DNA from: Gambelia wislizenii
Taxonomy: Eukaryota > Chordata > Lepidosauria > Squamata > Crotaphytidae
DNA: 64,000 nucleotides
NCBI GenBank assembly: GCA_030847615.1
Contig: JAUMIR010000002.1
Coordinates: 203,095,809-203,159,808, forward strand
Direction of reading: 5' to 3'
The number at the start of each line of letters is the position of its first letter. Positions within the stretch are counted from its first letter, which is position 1. Shown here piece after piece: positions 11,415 through 22,927 of the stretch. Both the position numbers and the translations under genes were made by a program. The notes under the pieces were generated by a model. That model was not told the origin of the DNA and searched no databases. It worked only from the letters and a program-made list of their open reading frames with translations.

Positions 11415-12570
11415 CCAAACTTTATTTATTTTATTTTATACATATCCTGTCTTTCTCCCAGTAATGGAACTCAAGGTGACTAACAACCTATTTAAACATT
11501 ACAAATTAAAAACAATACAAAAGACTTTAGAAAAGTATGAATATAAGGACTTTATCAGATGTGGCAAATATGGCATTACAACAATGCCTGATGATTGCAC
11601 AAGGGCGCGCATACCAGACAACGTCATCCTTTTGCAATCATGTCAAGTCCAAAAGCCGTTCTTTTTTATTGATGGCCCAAGCTGTCAATAGATCTCCTGT
11701 TCTGCTTTGTTGCCGGCATTGCCAGTGTTGGAATTATTGCACCATGAACACAGCATCAATGAATACAGCGTCAATTGTCAGATCACTTCTGGCTGAGAAT
11801 GGGACAGCTAGGTAGGGGGCTCTCTCTCTCTCTCTCTTTTTACCTTCCCAGTTTACTTGTAATTTTTAAAGTGTGTTTCTGTGCTTGTGCGTGCTTTTTA
11901 TGTCTTTGTCTTGCTTAACTTTTTTAATCTGCCATGCTCGCATCTTCTCATGAGAATCGGTGAGATCTCAACCTCGGAAGTAAATGGAGCTCTGTTAGTA
12001 CTCCATTACTGCTGGGGCTACCTTTTCATTCTGTTAAAGGTAGGTCTGGTAAGGGGGGTTCTTTTGCCGACATATATGGTAAGCACTTCAAAATATGCCG
12101 GCAAAAGAACTTTTACAGAGGGTGGTCTGATAAAGTCCTAAGATTTAAAAAACAATTAAAGAATTTATTAAGTTAAAACATGAACCATTAAATTTTTTTA
12201 AAAATCATTAAAAAGACTATATACAAACATTAAAAACAGCACTGCACAACATTAAAAGCTCAACCCTAGTCAGTTTGTAAAAGCCTGATGGCACAAAAAT
12301 GTTTTGACCTGCAGATGGAAGGAGAGCAAGGAAGGGGCCACCCTGGCCTCCTTAGGAAGGGAGTTCCAAAGTCAGGGAGCAGCCACCAAAAAGGCCCTCT
12401 CCCTTTTTCCTACCAAACAAGCCTGGGAAGATGGTAGGACAGAGAGAAGGGCCTCTTCAGATAATCTTAGAGCTCTACTGGGCTCATAAAGGGAGATATG
12501 GTCCTTCAAATAACCTGGACCCAAGTCATATATGGCTTTATAGGTGAAAACCAGCACTTTGAACTGTAAG
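11415..12570 (-). mobile_element. L2-like LINE 3' end, split by a Harbinger-like element
   Basis: In reverse complement the sequence shows the CR1/L2-group 3' region: text encoding short ORF debris, then a stretch ending in a TAAA-type tail. It is similar to the plus-strand copy at 14280-14702 and the minus-strand copy at 18955-19370. The element at 11547-12138 interrupts it. Confidence 0.6.
11547..12138. mobile_element. Harbinger-like non-autonomous element (592 bp)
   Basis: Inverted ends GGACTTTATCAGA and TCTGATAAAGTCC are flanked by a 3-bp TAA duplication (11544-11546 and 12139-12141). Interior landmarks TTTTTTATTGA near the left and CCGGCAAAAGAAC near the right recur in the copies at 25067 and 27595. 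Three-base TWA-type duplications are the mark of PIF/Harbinger transposases; no transposase is encoded. Confidence 0.75.
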
Positions 12571-12667
12571 CGTTCTATGTCATTGCGTCAGATGATGCAA
12601 TGTTTCCTCATCTGTCAAGGTGTTAGAATTGTCCTTATTATTCTTTTGCAAAGCTTGAGATTGTTAT

Positions 12668-12759
12668 GTGACTCCCAGAGTCCCCCGGTCCACTGACAAT
12701 GGTGGGGGAAGAAGTCTGGTGCTTGTAGTCCAAAAAGTAATTTTTCCAATCTCTGTTCT
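12668..12759. mobile_element. hAT-like MITE fragment
   Basis: The end GTAGTCCAAAAAGTAATTTT followed by TCCAATCTCTG matches the right end of the MITE family seen more fully at 32772-32883. Only the right part is recognisable. Confidence 0.45.
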
Positions 12760-13049
12760 TTTGCCATCTGCTAAAGAGGGGAGAAACTATACTGTACAAT
12801 CAACATTCCAGACCAGTGGTTTGCTAATGTTTTATGAAGAGGGACCCACTGCTATAGTTCTGTCTTTGTTATCACCAGCAGAATCTGAAGTTGACCTTGT
12901 TATGTAGGTGGTCATAAAGTAACTCATAGAACCCAAACAGTACTGTGTTATCCCTGCTGGGATTGGAGTCCACCAATACTGGTAGGGCTGTATGATCTCC
13001 AACCTTGCTCTGGCTAGGTTGTAAGATGGTTTGTGAAAAGATTTGCCTA

Positions 13050-14070
13050 CCTAAAAAAATGTCTCTCTCTCTGGCTTTTCTTCGCAAACGAAGATTCAGG
13101 AAGGACTTATCCTGCGCTTTCTGCAAGTGTGCTGATGACTGAAAAGGTCAATCCGAGATAAACAAGTCCGGTTGCAGAAAGCACAGCAGAGGGTCTCCTT
13201 GGCTGATCTTTCTGGGTTGTAATTCTTTCTGTGTTGTCGTTTCTCTTCAAGACTTGTTCAGCGTGAGTTCTCAAATAACGCTGCAGCATTGTGGACAGTG
13301 CATCTCCATGCCTCGCGATGTGAAGCCAGGGTGGACCATTGTGGATGATCAATTTGGCCGAGCCTGAGATATTGTTTCAGGGAGTCCTTGTATCGCTTTT
13401 TTGGAGCACCCCTCTTATGCTGACCCGTGGCAAGTTCACCGTAGAGTACTATTTTGGGGAGGCGATGGTCCTCCATCCTAGAAACGTGCCCTGCCCAGCG
13501 CAGCTGTGTTCTCAGTATCCCTGCTTGCTCAAGGACAGCAACATTCATCACATAGTCAGTCCAGTGTATATTTAGGATTGTATGTATACAGCACTGATGA
13601 AAACATTCAAGGAGTCGTAAGTGGTGGCGATAGGTGACCCATGTTTCAGACCCATAAAGGAGAATAGACAGTACAATGGCTCTATACACACTGATTTTTG
13701 TGCTTCGCCTCAGATGTTTGTTACTCCAGACTCTTTTATGAAGTCTTCCAAATGTGCTATATGCCTTTGCTAATCTGTGATCAATCTCTTTGTCAATCTT
13801 GGCATCTGAGGAGATGATGCTTCCCAGGTAGGTGAGTTGCTGAACTGACTTAAGCACAGATTTGCCTACAGCAATGTGGGGATGATGGTGTTCGTCCTGT
13901 GGTGCAGGCTGGTAAAGAACTTCCGTTTTCTTCAGGTTGACTTCCAGTCCAAACAGCTCTGCAGCTGTTGCAAAGCAGGATGTTAGGCGCTGCAGAGCTG
14001 CTTCTGTGTGGGCAACAAGGGCAGCATCATCAGCGAAGAGCAGCTCACGGATTAGATAGTCTAGAGTCAT
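13050..14070 (-). pseudogene. Non-LTR retrotransposon reverse transcriptase remnant with C-terminal zinc finger
   Basis: A 270-codon open frame begins LIRELLFADDAALVAHTEAA, containing the FADD catalytic box of reverse transcriptase, and continues with QQLTYLGSIISSDAKIDKE, YGSETWVTYRHHLRLL and RWAGHVSRMEDHRLPKIVL. After a frame change the text gives CAFCNRTCLSRIDLFSHQHT, a C2H2-type zinc finger of the kind placed at the end of some LINE proteins. The N-terminal half is missing; the cut at 14070 coincides with the start of the next element. I cannot assign the LINE clade with certainty. Confidence 0.8.
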
Positions 14071-14071
14071 A

Positions 14072-14311
14072 GGAGATTTTCAGACCTGTAAAAATCACCG
14101 TTTGCCACGCAAGCAGCCTCCGGAAGAGTATCGAGGCTGCTGCACGGCAAGGGTCAATTTCGGACGATGCCGTTTCTCTCTTGGCGTCGTCCGTGACTGT
14201 TGCGGCCAGCACTGGAGGCGGCCGCGCTATTTTTTACTCACGGAATATGATGGTACCACACAGGATTTCATCAGAGGCAAAGTGCATTTAACATATGATA
14301 AGGGAAAGTCC
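14072..14311. mobile_element. Single-arm relative of the foldback MITEs
   Basis: It starts GGAGATTTTCAGACC and carries the arm landmarks GGACGATGCCGT and GCGCTATTTTTTACTCA also present in the palindrome at 27162-27492, but the second arm is absent after the hairpin apex. It may end at GATAAGGGAAAGTCCC (about 14311). It abuts the truncated LINE on its left. Confidence 0.55.
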
Positions 14312-14705
14312 CTACTTAGTACCTACAGGAGCAGTTGGTGTGGACTCAGGAGAGAACCTTCTCTGTGGCTGCTCTCAGACTGTGGAACTCCCTTCCACAG
14401 GAGGTCTGGTTGGCCCCCTCCCTTCTCTCTTTTCGTCAGCAGGTGAAGACATTTTTATTTAGGCAGGTGTTTGAAATGTGACTTTTAATTGGTGTGCTGT
14501 TTTTAATGTTGTATTTTTATCAATATTATATTTTTAATCCATGTTGTGCTTTTAACTATCGCACTTTAATAATGGTAATAATTTAATTTTTCTTAAGCTT
14601 TTGTAACTTGTAATGTTTTAGTTGTGTTTTTAAAATTATTGTAAGCTGCTTTGAATCCCATCTTGGGAGAAAGGGGGATATAAATCCAATAAATAAATAA
14701 AATAC
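14312..14705 (+). mobile_element. L2-like LINE 3' end
   Basis: The stretch runs GTGGCTGCTCTCAGACTGTG, GAACTCCCTTCCACAGGAGG, then an AT-rich 3' region ending in ATATAAATCCAATAAATAAA. This is the usual 3' end of L2-group LINEs in reptile genomes. 5'-truncated, no open frame. Confidence 0.75.
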
Positions 14706-15532
14706 CTAGAATGTCTACATGTTAAGTATTTGTGTTGGTTTTACATGTTAAGTGTTGGTTTTAAACTCTTCTCCTGGAATACAACCGGAGTTTGTGCCAT
14801 TGCCACAAACATGTCATGAATCAAAGGAGTATTTCGCTTCCTTGTGTTAAAATCAAGTTGTAACAATGCGTAAGAATAGAAACATTGAAAAATCTTTAAA
14901 AACAGGAGGAAAACCTGGTGGTGGCTGTCTGTTTCTAGGAAAGCCAGCAGTTCCCTAGGGCCTTCTGTACATTGCAGCTACATGGGTGTTAACAGATTGC
15001 ATTTCATTCTGCCAGAACAAGAAAGCCTCAGGAGATGTCATACTATATAAATTCATAAAGGCAGCAGGACAAACAGGCATGCTGAATCACAGGAGGGAGA
15101 CTAGGGACCCCACAATGTAGGAGCTATTTTTGCAACTGAAGATAACAGGGGGAAGAGGCAGGGTAGGGACCTCTCAGTATAAACACAGTTTGCCAAAAGC
15201 TCTGTGGAAATTGCTGAAGTAACCGCAATAGACTGTGATATAGCAGGAGGAGAGTAAGAGGGCACTGAAGCAACAGATCTCTGCATCCTGCCTCTTCTTT
15301 CCTTACAATACGGACACTGGCCTACTATAGGATGCTGATGAGGCAGCATGTGGGCTTCAAAACCATGAACTTATCATGTTGCAACAGTTCCAGCCTTTCC
15401 CACACCCATGGGGAGCTCCAGTTATAGTGTGAAATCAGCAAAGCTAACATGGCTGTCAATCCTCAAGTCCAAATCCATTATCAGAATGGAAACTGTTTAA
15501 GTTGCAGTGAGGGGGGCTTTTTAGGGCTGGCA
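14706..15532. other. Intron sequence without recognised features
   Basis: I see no exon or recognisable element in this stretch. Confidence 0.45.
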
Positions 15533-15533
15533 G

Positions 15534-15723
15534 TGGAGCCAACATGGTGTAGTGGTTTGAGTGTTGGACTACAATTCTGGAGACCACGGTTCGAATCTCC
15601 ACTTGGCCATGAGAACCCACTGGGTGATCTTAGGCAAGTCACACTCTCAGCCTCAGAAAACTGTGCTAGGTTCATCTTAGGGTCTCTATAAGTTGGAAAC
15701 AACCTGATGGCACATAGCAACAG
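15534..15723 (+). mobile_element. tRNA-derived SINE with Bov-B-like tail, internally shortened
   Basis: TGGTGTAGTGGTTTGAGTGT and GGTTCGAATCTCCAC are A-box and B-box regions of a tRNA-derived SINE. The 3' part GTTGGAAACAACCTGATGGC resembles the Bov-B-type tail. Compared with the copy at 51885-52122 about 50 bases of the middle are missing. Confidence 0.8.
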
Positions 15724-16309
15724 AGAAGACTTATCCCTTTCCTACCCTTTTTTTAAAAAAAATATTTTTTGCTCTCTTTCCTACCTGGCTATGTACTCAG
15801 GACTGGAGCTTGGAAAAATTACTTTTTTTGATTACAGGTTTTAGACTCTTCCAGCTGGTTGACCAGCAGTCAAGCTAGCATGTAGATTATGGAAGGACAA
15901 GTTGTATACCTGTAACTGTAGTTCTTCGAGTAGTCATCTGTGAACTCACACAACTGGATTATTCCTGTGCCTGCTAGAATAGTTATAAAATGATTTTTTG
16001 TGGTAGCTCTGCCCATCCCAATGGTTTCCCTCAGGCATTCCCACTCATTTACCTCAGTTCCAAGGACACCACAACAGCAGCATCACAACTTTACAACAAT
16101 GAGGGGAGGATGGGTGGGTTTGTGTGAATTCACAGATGACCACTCAAAGAACTACATTTACAGGTATGCAACTTGTCCTTCTTCTTCATGGTCTCTGTGA
16201 ATCACACAGCTGGGAGACTAGCAAGCTTTTTCACAGGTGGAGGGATTGTCATGCCCAACCAGGAGAGAAAGGACAAAGGACACAGTGTAACAGTGAACCA
16301 CAAGTAAAT

Positions 16310-17424
16310 TTATTGCAACGTAGATATGAGAACAGCTCGCCCCAAAACAGCAGCATACCTAGACCTGTTGTCAAGTCTGTAATGGAAGATGAAAGTCAAA
16401 GGAGCAGACCAAGTAGCTGCCTTGCAAACTTCTTCCAAAGGAACACCAGAAAGAAAGGCAGCAGATGCAGCTACTGCCTTGTTGAATGAGCCTGAATTCG
16501 AAAGGGGAGCAGCTTTTGAGCCAGTTTGTAGGCCAAAGAGATAGCTGAGACAACCCACTTAGATAAGCGTTGCGGAGAAACTGGGGAGCCACAGTTGGAA
16601 GCAGAATAGCAGACAAAAAGATGATTCATCTTATGCAGAGGGGCAGTCCACTGAATATAATACACAAGTGTCCGATGAACATCCAACACATGGAGCACAT
16701 GTTCAAAGTCATCATATGGATTCTGCATCAACACAGGTAACACTATGGATTGGTTAAGGTGGAAATTGGAGATGACTTTGGATGGGAATGACATGTCTGG
16801 TCGTAGTACCACCTTATGCTTGTGAAAGACCAGGTAAGGTGGATCTGATCACAAAGCACACAGTTCCCCCATACATCTTGCTGATGTCACTGCCACAAGG
16901 AAGGCTGTTTTCCAGGACAGGAGATGGAGATCAGATGTGGCCATGGGTTCAAACGGGCGCTTGGAAAGCTGTGAGAGAATGAGTTACAGGTTCCATGCAG
17001 GGGTGGGTTCCACCACAGGTGGGTGAAGGTTAACATAACCTTTTAGAAACTTCTTGACAACAGGGTCCCCAAAAGGAGAGGGTCAACCCAGCCCCTGGAA
17101 TTCAACAGAAATCACAGCAAGGTAGCATTTGATAGAGGCAAATGAAAGTCTTGAATCTGAAAGATGAAGGAGAAACTGGAGAACATTCGACACAGTGGAA
17201 TCCAGTGGAGAGAGACACCAATCTGCCAGGTAAATAACAAACTTCCTCCACTTGTAAGAATAAGAGCAGCAAATTGAAGGACAAAGGGAGGTGTCCACTA
17301 CCAGCTGAACTTCTGGAGGCAGATGATCAGGAGAGTCAGTCGAAACCAGCCCTGAATGTGAAGGAGGGTTCAGGGTAAGATCCTCCAAGCCGTCAGCCTC
17401 AGGGTAGCCAGATCCAGGTGTCAA
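16310..17424 (-). pseudogene. DIRS tyrosine recombinase, broken
   Basis: The N-terminal part gives CSYSYKWRKFVIYLADW and SFASIKCYLAVISVEF. The catalytic part gives SPQRLSKWVVSAISLAYKLA, AHSTR and, after a frame change, EEVCKAATWSAPLTFIFHYR, with the H-x-x-R and nucleophile Tyr regions visible. It needs at least one frameshift, so it is not functional. Its closest relative is the copy at 56409-57422. Confidence 0.8.
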
Positions 17425-17869
17425 ACCCTGCCTTCCTGAACCATCAGGAGGTTAGGTGGGAGAGGCAGATGGAGAAACCAGCAAGTCGGATTAGTGGGCT
17501 GAACCACAGTTGAAGGGGCCACCACAGTGTGATCAGGATTGCGTTCACCCTGTTGCGGTGCAACCTGGAGATCACCCGTGTGAGCAGCAGAAATGGAGGG
17601 AATAGGTAAATTGGGGGACCAGTCCACTGAAAGAGAAACCTGTCCCCTCTGGAACCCTTCACACTGGACCTTGTGCAGTATTGTCTGCATTGCTTGTTGG
17701 CTGCTGCGGCAAAGAGGTTGACTGTTGGAGTCCCCCAATGGCAGAAGAAAGAATGAGAGAAAGGACCACAGAGCAGTGAAGCTTCCATTCATGAATTGTG
17801 GAACTGGAATGGCTCAGCCCTTCTGCAATAATATTGTCATCTCCAGGGAGGTGCAATAATATTGTTCTC

Positions 17870-18111
17870 TCTAGGGAGGTGAATGGATTGGAGAAAGATG
17901 TTCCTCGGTTTGCACCAGTTCTAGAGTAGTCAACAGTAGAGTAATCAAGAGTAGAGTGGAGGACCTTGTCGCTCCCCACTTGTTGAGATAATACATAACA
18001 GACATATTGTCTGTAATGAGGAGGACAGTCTTGCCGGTAAGCAGGGATTTGAACAACCTCAGCACCTTCTGCACAGCCAACAGCTCCAAGATGTTGATAT
18101 GAAGTCAGCAT
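17870..18111 (-). pseudogene. DIRS RNase H-like region, broken
   Basis: MELLAVQKVLRLFKSLLTGK followed by TVLLITDNMSVMYYLNKWGA corresponds to the RNase H part of DIRS pol, with the conserved Asp in ITDN. Frames shift shortly downstream. It is joined directly to the gag-like region, so the reverse transcriptase has been deleted. Confidence 0.7.
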
Positions 18112-18826
18112 TCCTCCACTGACCAGGAATCATTGAAGGAGAACCATCCATGATGAGTCCCCGACCCTTGTAGGTTGCAACCCCAATCTCATGGGACCCA
18201 AGAAGTTCCTCCTGAGAGACTGCCAGGGCTGGAGAATGTTGAAACAGGGGGGGGGGGTTTCGTGCTGGCAGAGACTCGACTATCTCACCCTCAGAGATTG
18301 AAGCTGTATCCACATTGACGATCTGGACCGAACCTATAAGAGAAGGATCCTGTGTAGGAATTGGAGCACGGACCATGGAAGCCATGGATCCATGTTCAGA
18401 GGAGTGCTTAGCATGCCTCTTCTTTTTCTTCTTCTCCCCACCCAGCTTTGCGGGGGAAGCCTGTGGCCTAGGCAACGCAGAAGAACCCCCAGGGTTCAAA
18501 GGGTTGGGTTCATGAACTGAATCCAGGCGGCGCCATTTGTCAGGGCTTGAAGAGCTCATATGGGCTCGTTTGCAGGTCGCAGAACAACGGTGTGTCGACT
18601 CGCCCAGATTTTTCAGGGCCACTGAGACGGTCGCAGAAGGAGGCATGGACGGCTTCAAGGCCTGCTCATAAAGAAGGGCCTTCAGGCATGATTGCTGATT
18701 TTTGCAGGCCTGGGGGGGGCAATGCCTTGCAGTGAAGGCAAGAGGCCACATTGTGTAACTCACCCAGGCAAAGAAGACAACAGGAATGCCCATTGGAACC
18801 TGGTAATTTGGCCTCACATTCTGCAC
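18112..18826 (-). pseudogene. DIRS gag-like region
   Basis: This is a low-complexity Ser/Pro/Lys-rich frame that includes KLGGEKKKKKRHAKHSSEHG and DTASISEGEIVESLP. Its position and a similar ISEGEL/SEIVE motif in the other DIRS copy mark it as the gag-like protein. It is cut on its 3' side by the deletion that removed the reverse transcriptase. Confidence 0.65.
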
Positions 18827-18954
18827 ACTGTTTAAAAGAAGCTGAGGGAGCTATGGCAGATTGTCAAACTAGAGTAAAATCATTAAGCAGAGAGTAGAAT
18901 CCTCAACAGACCAGAGTCGTAACCGGGGGTCAGAATAAAAACAATCCAAGGGAG

Positions 18955-19370
18955 CAATATAATTATTATTATTATTATTATTATTACCCCGCCCCTCTCT
19001 TAAAAACAATCAGGGCATCTTACAACAATTAAAATACAAATGCAGATTAAAATCTCTAAACACCACCCACCCCCACCCTACCCATAAAAAGATATTAAAC
19101 CAGTATAAAATTAAAAAACCAGCTAATCTAAAATCACATTTAAAAAAAAAATTGATAGCCAGCAAGGGTAAAAGAGGCCAGGAGCTCCTGAGGCTGGGAT
19201 CTAATCAGGAAAGGCCTGCCAAAAGAGATCTGTCTTTAGTGCTTTTTAAAAGGTACTTAAGCTCATCATCCGATGGATCTCATTCGGCAGGCCATTCCAT
19301 AATTGGGGGGCGATTACCAAAAAGGCCCTCTGGGAAGTTGCAGACAGCCTAGATGATAATAATAATAATA
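18955..19370 (-). mobile_element. L2-like LINE 3' end inside the DIRS copy
   Basis: It opens with an ATT run (18961-18987), the reversed tail of an L2-type LINE, and continues with TTACAACAATTAAAATAC and GGCAGGCCATTCCATAATTG. The same layout is seen at 11415-12570 and 43486-43790. It inserted into the DIRS element after the latter arrived. Confidence 0.65.
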
Positions 19371-19887
19371 ATCGGGGCAGCTTACAGCATAAGAACTCCA
19401 TAATTCCTCCCAGAGGACCGGAGCAAGCAGATGAAGATCCAAAAAGCAGTCTGAGTCAATCACAAGAAGAAAATCAGCCAAAGAAGCGAAATCCAAAAAC
19501 CAAACCGAGTAAAAACAAACAAACTAACAAAAACACCAGGGGCTCGTTTACATGGGCAAATATTCCCCTAAATATGCCGCAAAGATTCCTCATTGTTCCC
19601 ATGTATCGCACCACAGTATCACCTCATTCAGAAGGGGGGAAAGTAAAAAACCCAAATATAGCATGACAGGGGATGTCGCTACTTTCCCCGTCTTTTTTGA
19701 CAAGTAGCGTGACTTAGCGCATTATTGATAGCGTGAATGACAAGTCCGTGTGAATTACCAGCAATCTTTCTGATACAGTTACAGCAGAGGTGCACTGTGA
19801 TTGGTTGAGATGTGCAAGGAAGGGGTGGGCAAGAGATGGAGGACGGAAAAAAATCTCTGCAACTTGCTTTGCTGCAAGGAAATAAGG

Positions 19888-19949
<62 letters not shown>

Positions 19950-20281
19950 AAGCTCCTGTTGTTTTCAGCCACAGGAAAAATCCAGCAAGCTGTCTGATGC
20001 TTGCTTGGCTGTGTGTGTATGTATGTGTGTGTGTGAGAGAGAGGGGAGGGAGGGAAATCAGGAGGGAAAGAAAAAGAGAGAAAGTGCTCTGATTTTTCCC
20101 TCCTCTGAAGAAAGACTGCTATTTTTCAAGCCTCTTATTCCAAAAGCCCTTTCAGTCGTGGAGGAGCTATCCCCCCCCATCAAGCCCCTCCTCCGTCAGC
20201 TGTGTGCATTTCTGTGTGTTTTCAGTGAGTGAAGGGGAAGGGCTCCTTGGCTTTAAGAGGTCGGCATTTGTAAGCCATTCC

Positions 20282-20317
<36 letters not shown>
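19888..20317. repeat. GT, GA and CT microsatellites
   Basis: A GT run followed directly by a GA run (about 19888-19947), a second GT run (about 20011-20036) and a CT run (about 20281-20317) lie within the DIRS copy. They create spurious open frames. Confidence 0.85.
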
Positions 20318-20319
<2 letters not shown>

Positions 20320-20833
20320 TTTCCTCCCTCTGTCTGTGCTTGGGAGGCCATGCCCCCCGCACCTTTGCCCATCTGAACCAGAAAGCAAAAAAGTAAACAA
20401 AGCAACGGAATCCCCCATAAATCATCTAAACTACCTGGCACTGGTGCGAAAAAACGCTAAAGCGCAAATTGCCGCAATAAAAACTGCTGTGTAACTGAGC
20501 CCCAGGAAAACCGAGAAAAGAGCTACTGAGCGCAGAGAAAGTTTCTAGGTGCTGCTAGTGTGGCAGACGAAAAGGAAATGAGGTAAATGAGCGGGAATGC
20601 CTGAGGGGAACTGTTGGGATGGGTGGAGTTACCCCCAAAAATCATTATATAACTATTCTAGAAGGTTCCGAAGTGCACTGCAGAGGCACAGTTGTGTGAG
20701 TCACAGAGACCACGAAGAAGAAGCTGTGTTTCAAAAAGTCAAGTTTATCAAGCTCTGCTGAGGACATGTGCTGCAAAATAGCAACTAAGGTAAAAGCAAT
20801 GCTAAAATATTGCTAAAGAAATGCTTTTTGTAC

Positions 20834-20925
20834 CTGGAAGATGTTAGACAGGTCTCGGAGATTGAAAACATAGTGAAATTTTATGGCAGTAGGAAGAAAG
20901 GTTGCTGCTATCTTCTGATGCAAAG
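20834..20925 (-). CDS. DNAH9: DNAH9 exon 22 of window (AAA3 lid)
   Basis: Two bases complete Ala, then 30 residues LHQKIAATFLPTAIKFHYVF and NLRDLSNIFQ. FHYVFNLRDLSNIFQG is a near-universal dynein AAA3 signature. It ends in phase 0. Acceptor CAACAG, donor GTACAA. The DIRS copy at 15895-20722 ends 111 bases downstream inside the next intron, which is over 10 kb long. Confidence 0.93.
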
Positions 20926-22528
20926 CTGTTGTGGAGAAATACAGCACATACTCATTTTTAAAAAGGCATTAGGATAGTTTGAAGGGTAATGAGGTAAGTC
21001 AACCTGAATCAACAAGTCACAAATTAATTTATTGTGGCACGTATCTTTCGCTTTCCGCTTACACATTTTTCAAAGCAAAATCTGGATGTTTTGCCATTGT
21101 CATATTGTTTATAAGAACACAAATGAAGTTCTCCTGAGCAAGGCTTTGGGAGAAAGGATTTAAGGGCACAGATAAATGGATGGATAATTATTCAATTTAT
21201 TTAATTATTGTTTCCCATTCATTTTAAATAAATATAATATTATTTCCTGTTTTTAAAAAGGAAGGAAATAAAGCAATGCAAGGAGACCAACAATTTAAGC
21301 CTTCCCTTACCCCTCATCCTTAGGAACAGAAGCTAGCACTACCAATTAAGACAGGCTATTCAAGGAGGAAAGAAACCCTAGGTAGGCAGTCACCTCGTAA
21401 AAGTAAAGCTAAGCTATGCTGGGAATATGGATGCATATGTTAACCCTGTCCCCCATAGTTTCTATGCACCTTCACTTATTTTGTGCAAAAAAAAAAAAAA
21501 AAAAAAGCAGTCTTTGTGACCATGATGGTTTGAATGCACTTACCGAGCTTCCATGATTAGAAATACAACCCAGCTTCTTATCATGGAAGTTCTGTAAAAT
21601 CCATTTTGCCAAACAGCCTTTCCAGACCTTTGTGCAGAATGTGTGAAGATCTCAATGGCAGCTGCACTCCTGGGGATGTTGGGAGCTGGGCTTATATGGG
21701 CACCCACACAATCCCATACACAGTTTACCCCCATGGACAAACATTTATGTAAACTTGCAATACACTATTCATCATTAATCCCCCAGGCAGAATCAACAAG
21801 AAATAACATATTAGATTGAACCTGCAAACTGAAAGAGTCTAGCTAAAGGCACAAGAGTCCCTCCCAAGCCTTAATAGCACTCTGCCTATTTTCACTTAAT
21901 AAGCTGATGCTGCAGTTTCATTTTATTTGAAAAGATAATCACAGTTTGGTTTGAAAAGGCACTAGCAGCCAATACAGAAAACAATGGACTGTAACGGATA
22001 GATGAATCTTCATGCTACCAATGAGAAGGTATCATACACCCAACCTGCCCTTTTCTCCTTAAATGATTTTATCCAATAACGAAAAAGATGGAAGAAGCAG
22101 GAAAAAAAAAAGGAATAGAGGATTATGGGTGGATAATAATACCGTGTGAAGTCCCTGTAAAATTCGGTGAATGAGCCAGAGTGATACTGTGATAAAATCC
22201 TCATTTGAAACCACAGAAGGACTGTATCTGAATGCTCCATAAAAATGAACAAATAAAGTAAGTGCAGATGCAGGAGCTGGTGTGGAAGTAACCACGGGCA
22301 CTAGATGCCAGAGAGTGTCAAATCATGGCTCAGCTAGCATTTTCTCATTTTAAAAAATCACAGATTTAATGTTAGGAAAACTTAGGTTTTCCAAAATACT
22401 CCTTGTTGAACATTGTCCCTGGACATTACTTCATCATCTTTCAGGTTACAGGTGTTAGTCAAATACAGAGAGATGACAAAGTGACAGAAAAGTTTGCCCT
22501 GGTACATGCTGATTTATATTGTGCTTAC
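20926..22528. other. Intron, A-tract only
   Basis: A run of about 19 A residues sits at 21488-21506. No exon or clear element is recognised; a block near 22140-22215 resembles 8990-9060. Confidence 0.45.
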
Positions 22529-22676
22529 CCAGAGCTGCAGAAACAAGCTGTGAATGAACCTTTTGGACCACCATTGGGACATGTCGAAGAGCCAGGTGTT
22601 GAGCTAGGATAGTGCTATAGATGGTCATAAGAGCATCTTGTCCTGGGAAACTCACAGCAAACACACAGAAGTGTCG
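22529..22676 (-). CDS. DNAH9: DNAH9 exon 21 of window (AAA3)
   Basis: It encodes 49 residues plus one base, RHFCVFAVSFPGQDALMTIY to VHSQLVSAAL. RHFCVFAVSFPG is conserved after sensor 1. The last base starts an Ala codon finished in the next exon. Acceptor GTTCCAG, donor GTAAGC. Confidence 0.94.
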
Positions 22677-22824
22677 CTGGAACAGAAAGGATTTACAAGG
22701 ATCATTTTGTGGTGAGAGAATCAGCTGCTTAAACAAATAGCACATCTTAAATCTTAAAACAGACCCATTCAGATCTTCTGCTTCCAGTTTACTGAAATTT
22801 CTACAACATGTCTCTGATAAGTAC

Positions 22825-22927
22825 CTGAAGTCTGGAGTCAATAGTGAAGGATCCAGCAGTTGGATTCATACAGGCAACATATTGGCAGTTGTGGATATCC
22901 TTTAGTGTCAACTTGGTTCTGTCATAC
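22825..22927 (-). CDS. DNAH9: DNAH9 exon 20 of window (AAA3 sensor 1)
   Basis: One base completes Trp, then 34 residues [20 protein letters not shown] and [26 protein letters not shown] is the AAA3 sensor-1 region. It ends in phase 0. Acceptor TGTTAG, donor GTACTT. Confidence 0.94.

Larger units (their letters stand above)
15895..20722 (-). mobile_element. DIRS retrotransposon, internally deleted copy (4.8 kb)
   Basis: It is bounded by inverted repeats: left GGACAAGTTGTATACCTG, right ending CCACGAAGAAGAA. An internal complementary region at about 16130-16225 fuses reverse complements of both outer ends (CTTGTCC directly followed by TTCTTCTTCATGG), the diagnostic DIRS layout. On the minus strand it keeps gag-like, RNase H-like and tyrosine recombinase regions but no reverse transcriptase, so it is defective. 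It carries an L2 insertion and several microsatellites. No target duplication flanks it, as expected for a tyrosine recombinase element. It lies in the intron between exons 22 and 23, in the same orientation as DNAH9. Confidence 0.88.

Noticed and set aside
16124..16489. Plus-strand 121-codon frame
   Set aside because: It is the antisense of the DIRS recombinase and internal complementary region.
19801..20418. Open frames of 60-140 codons with CVCVCV and RERERE runs
   Set aside because: They are translations of GT, GA and CT microsatellites.
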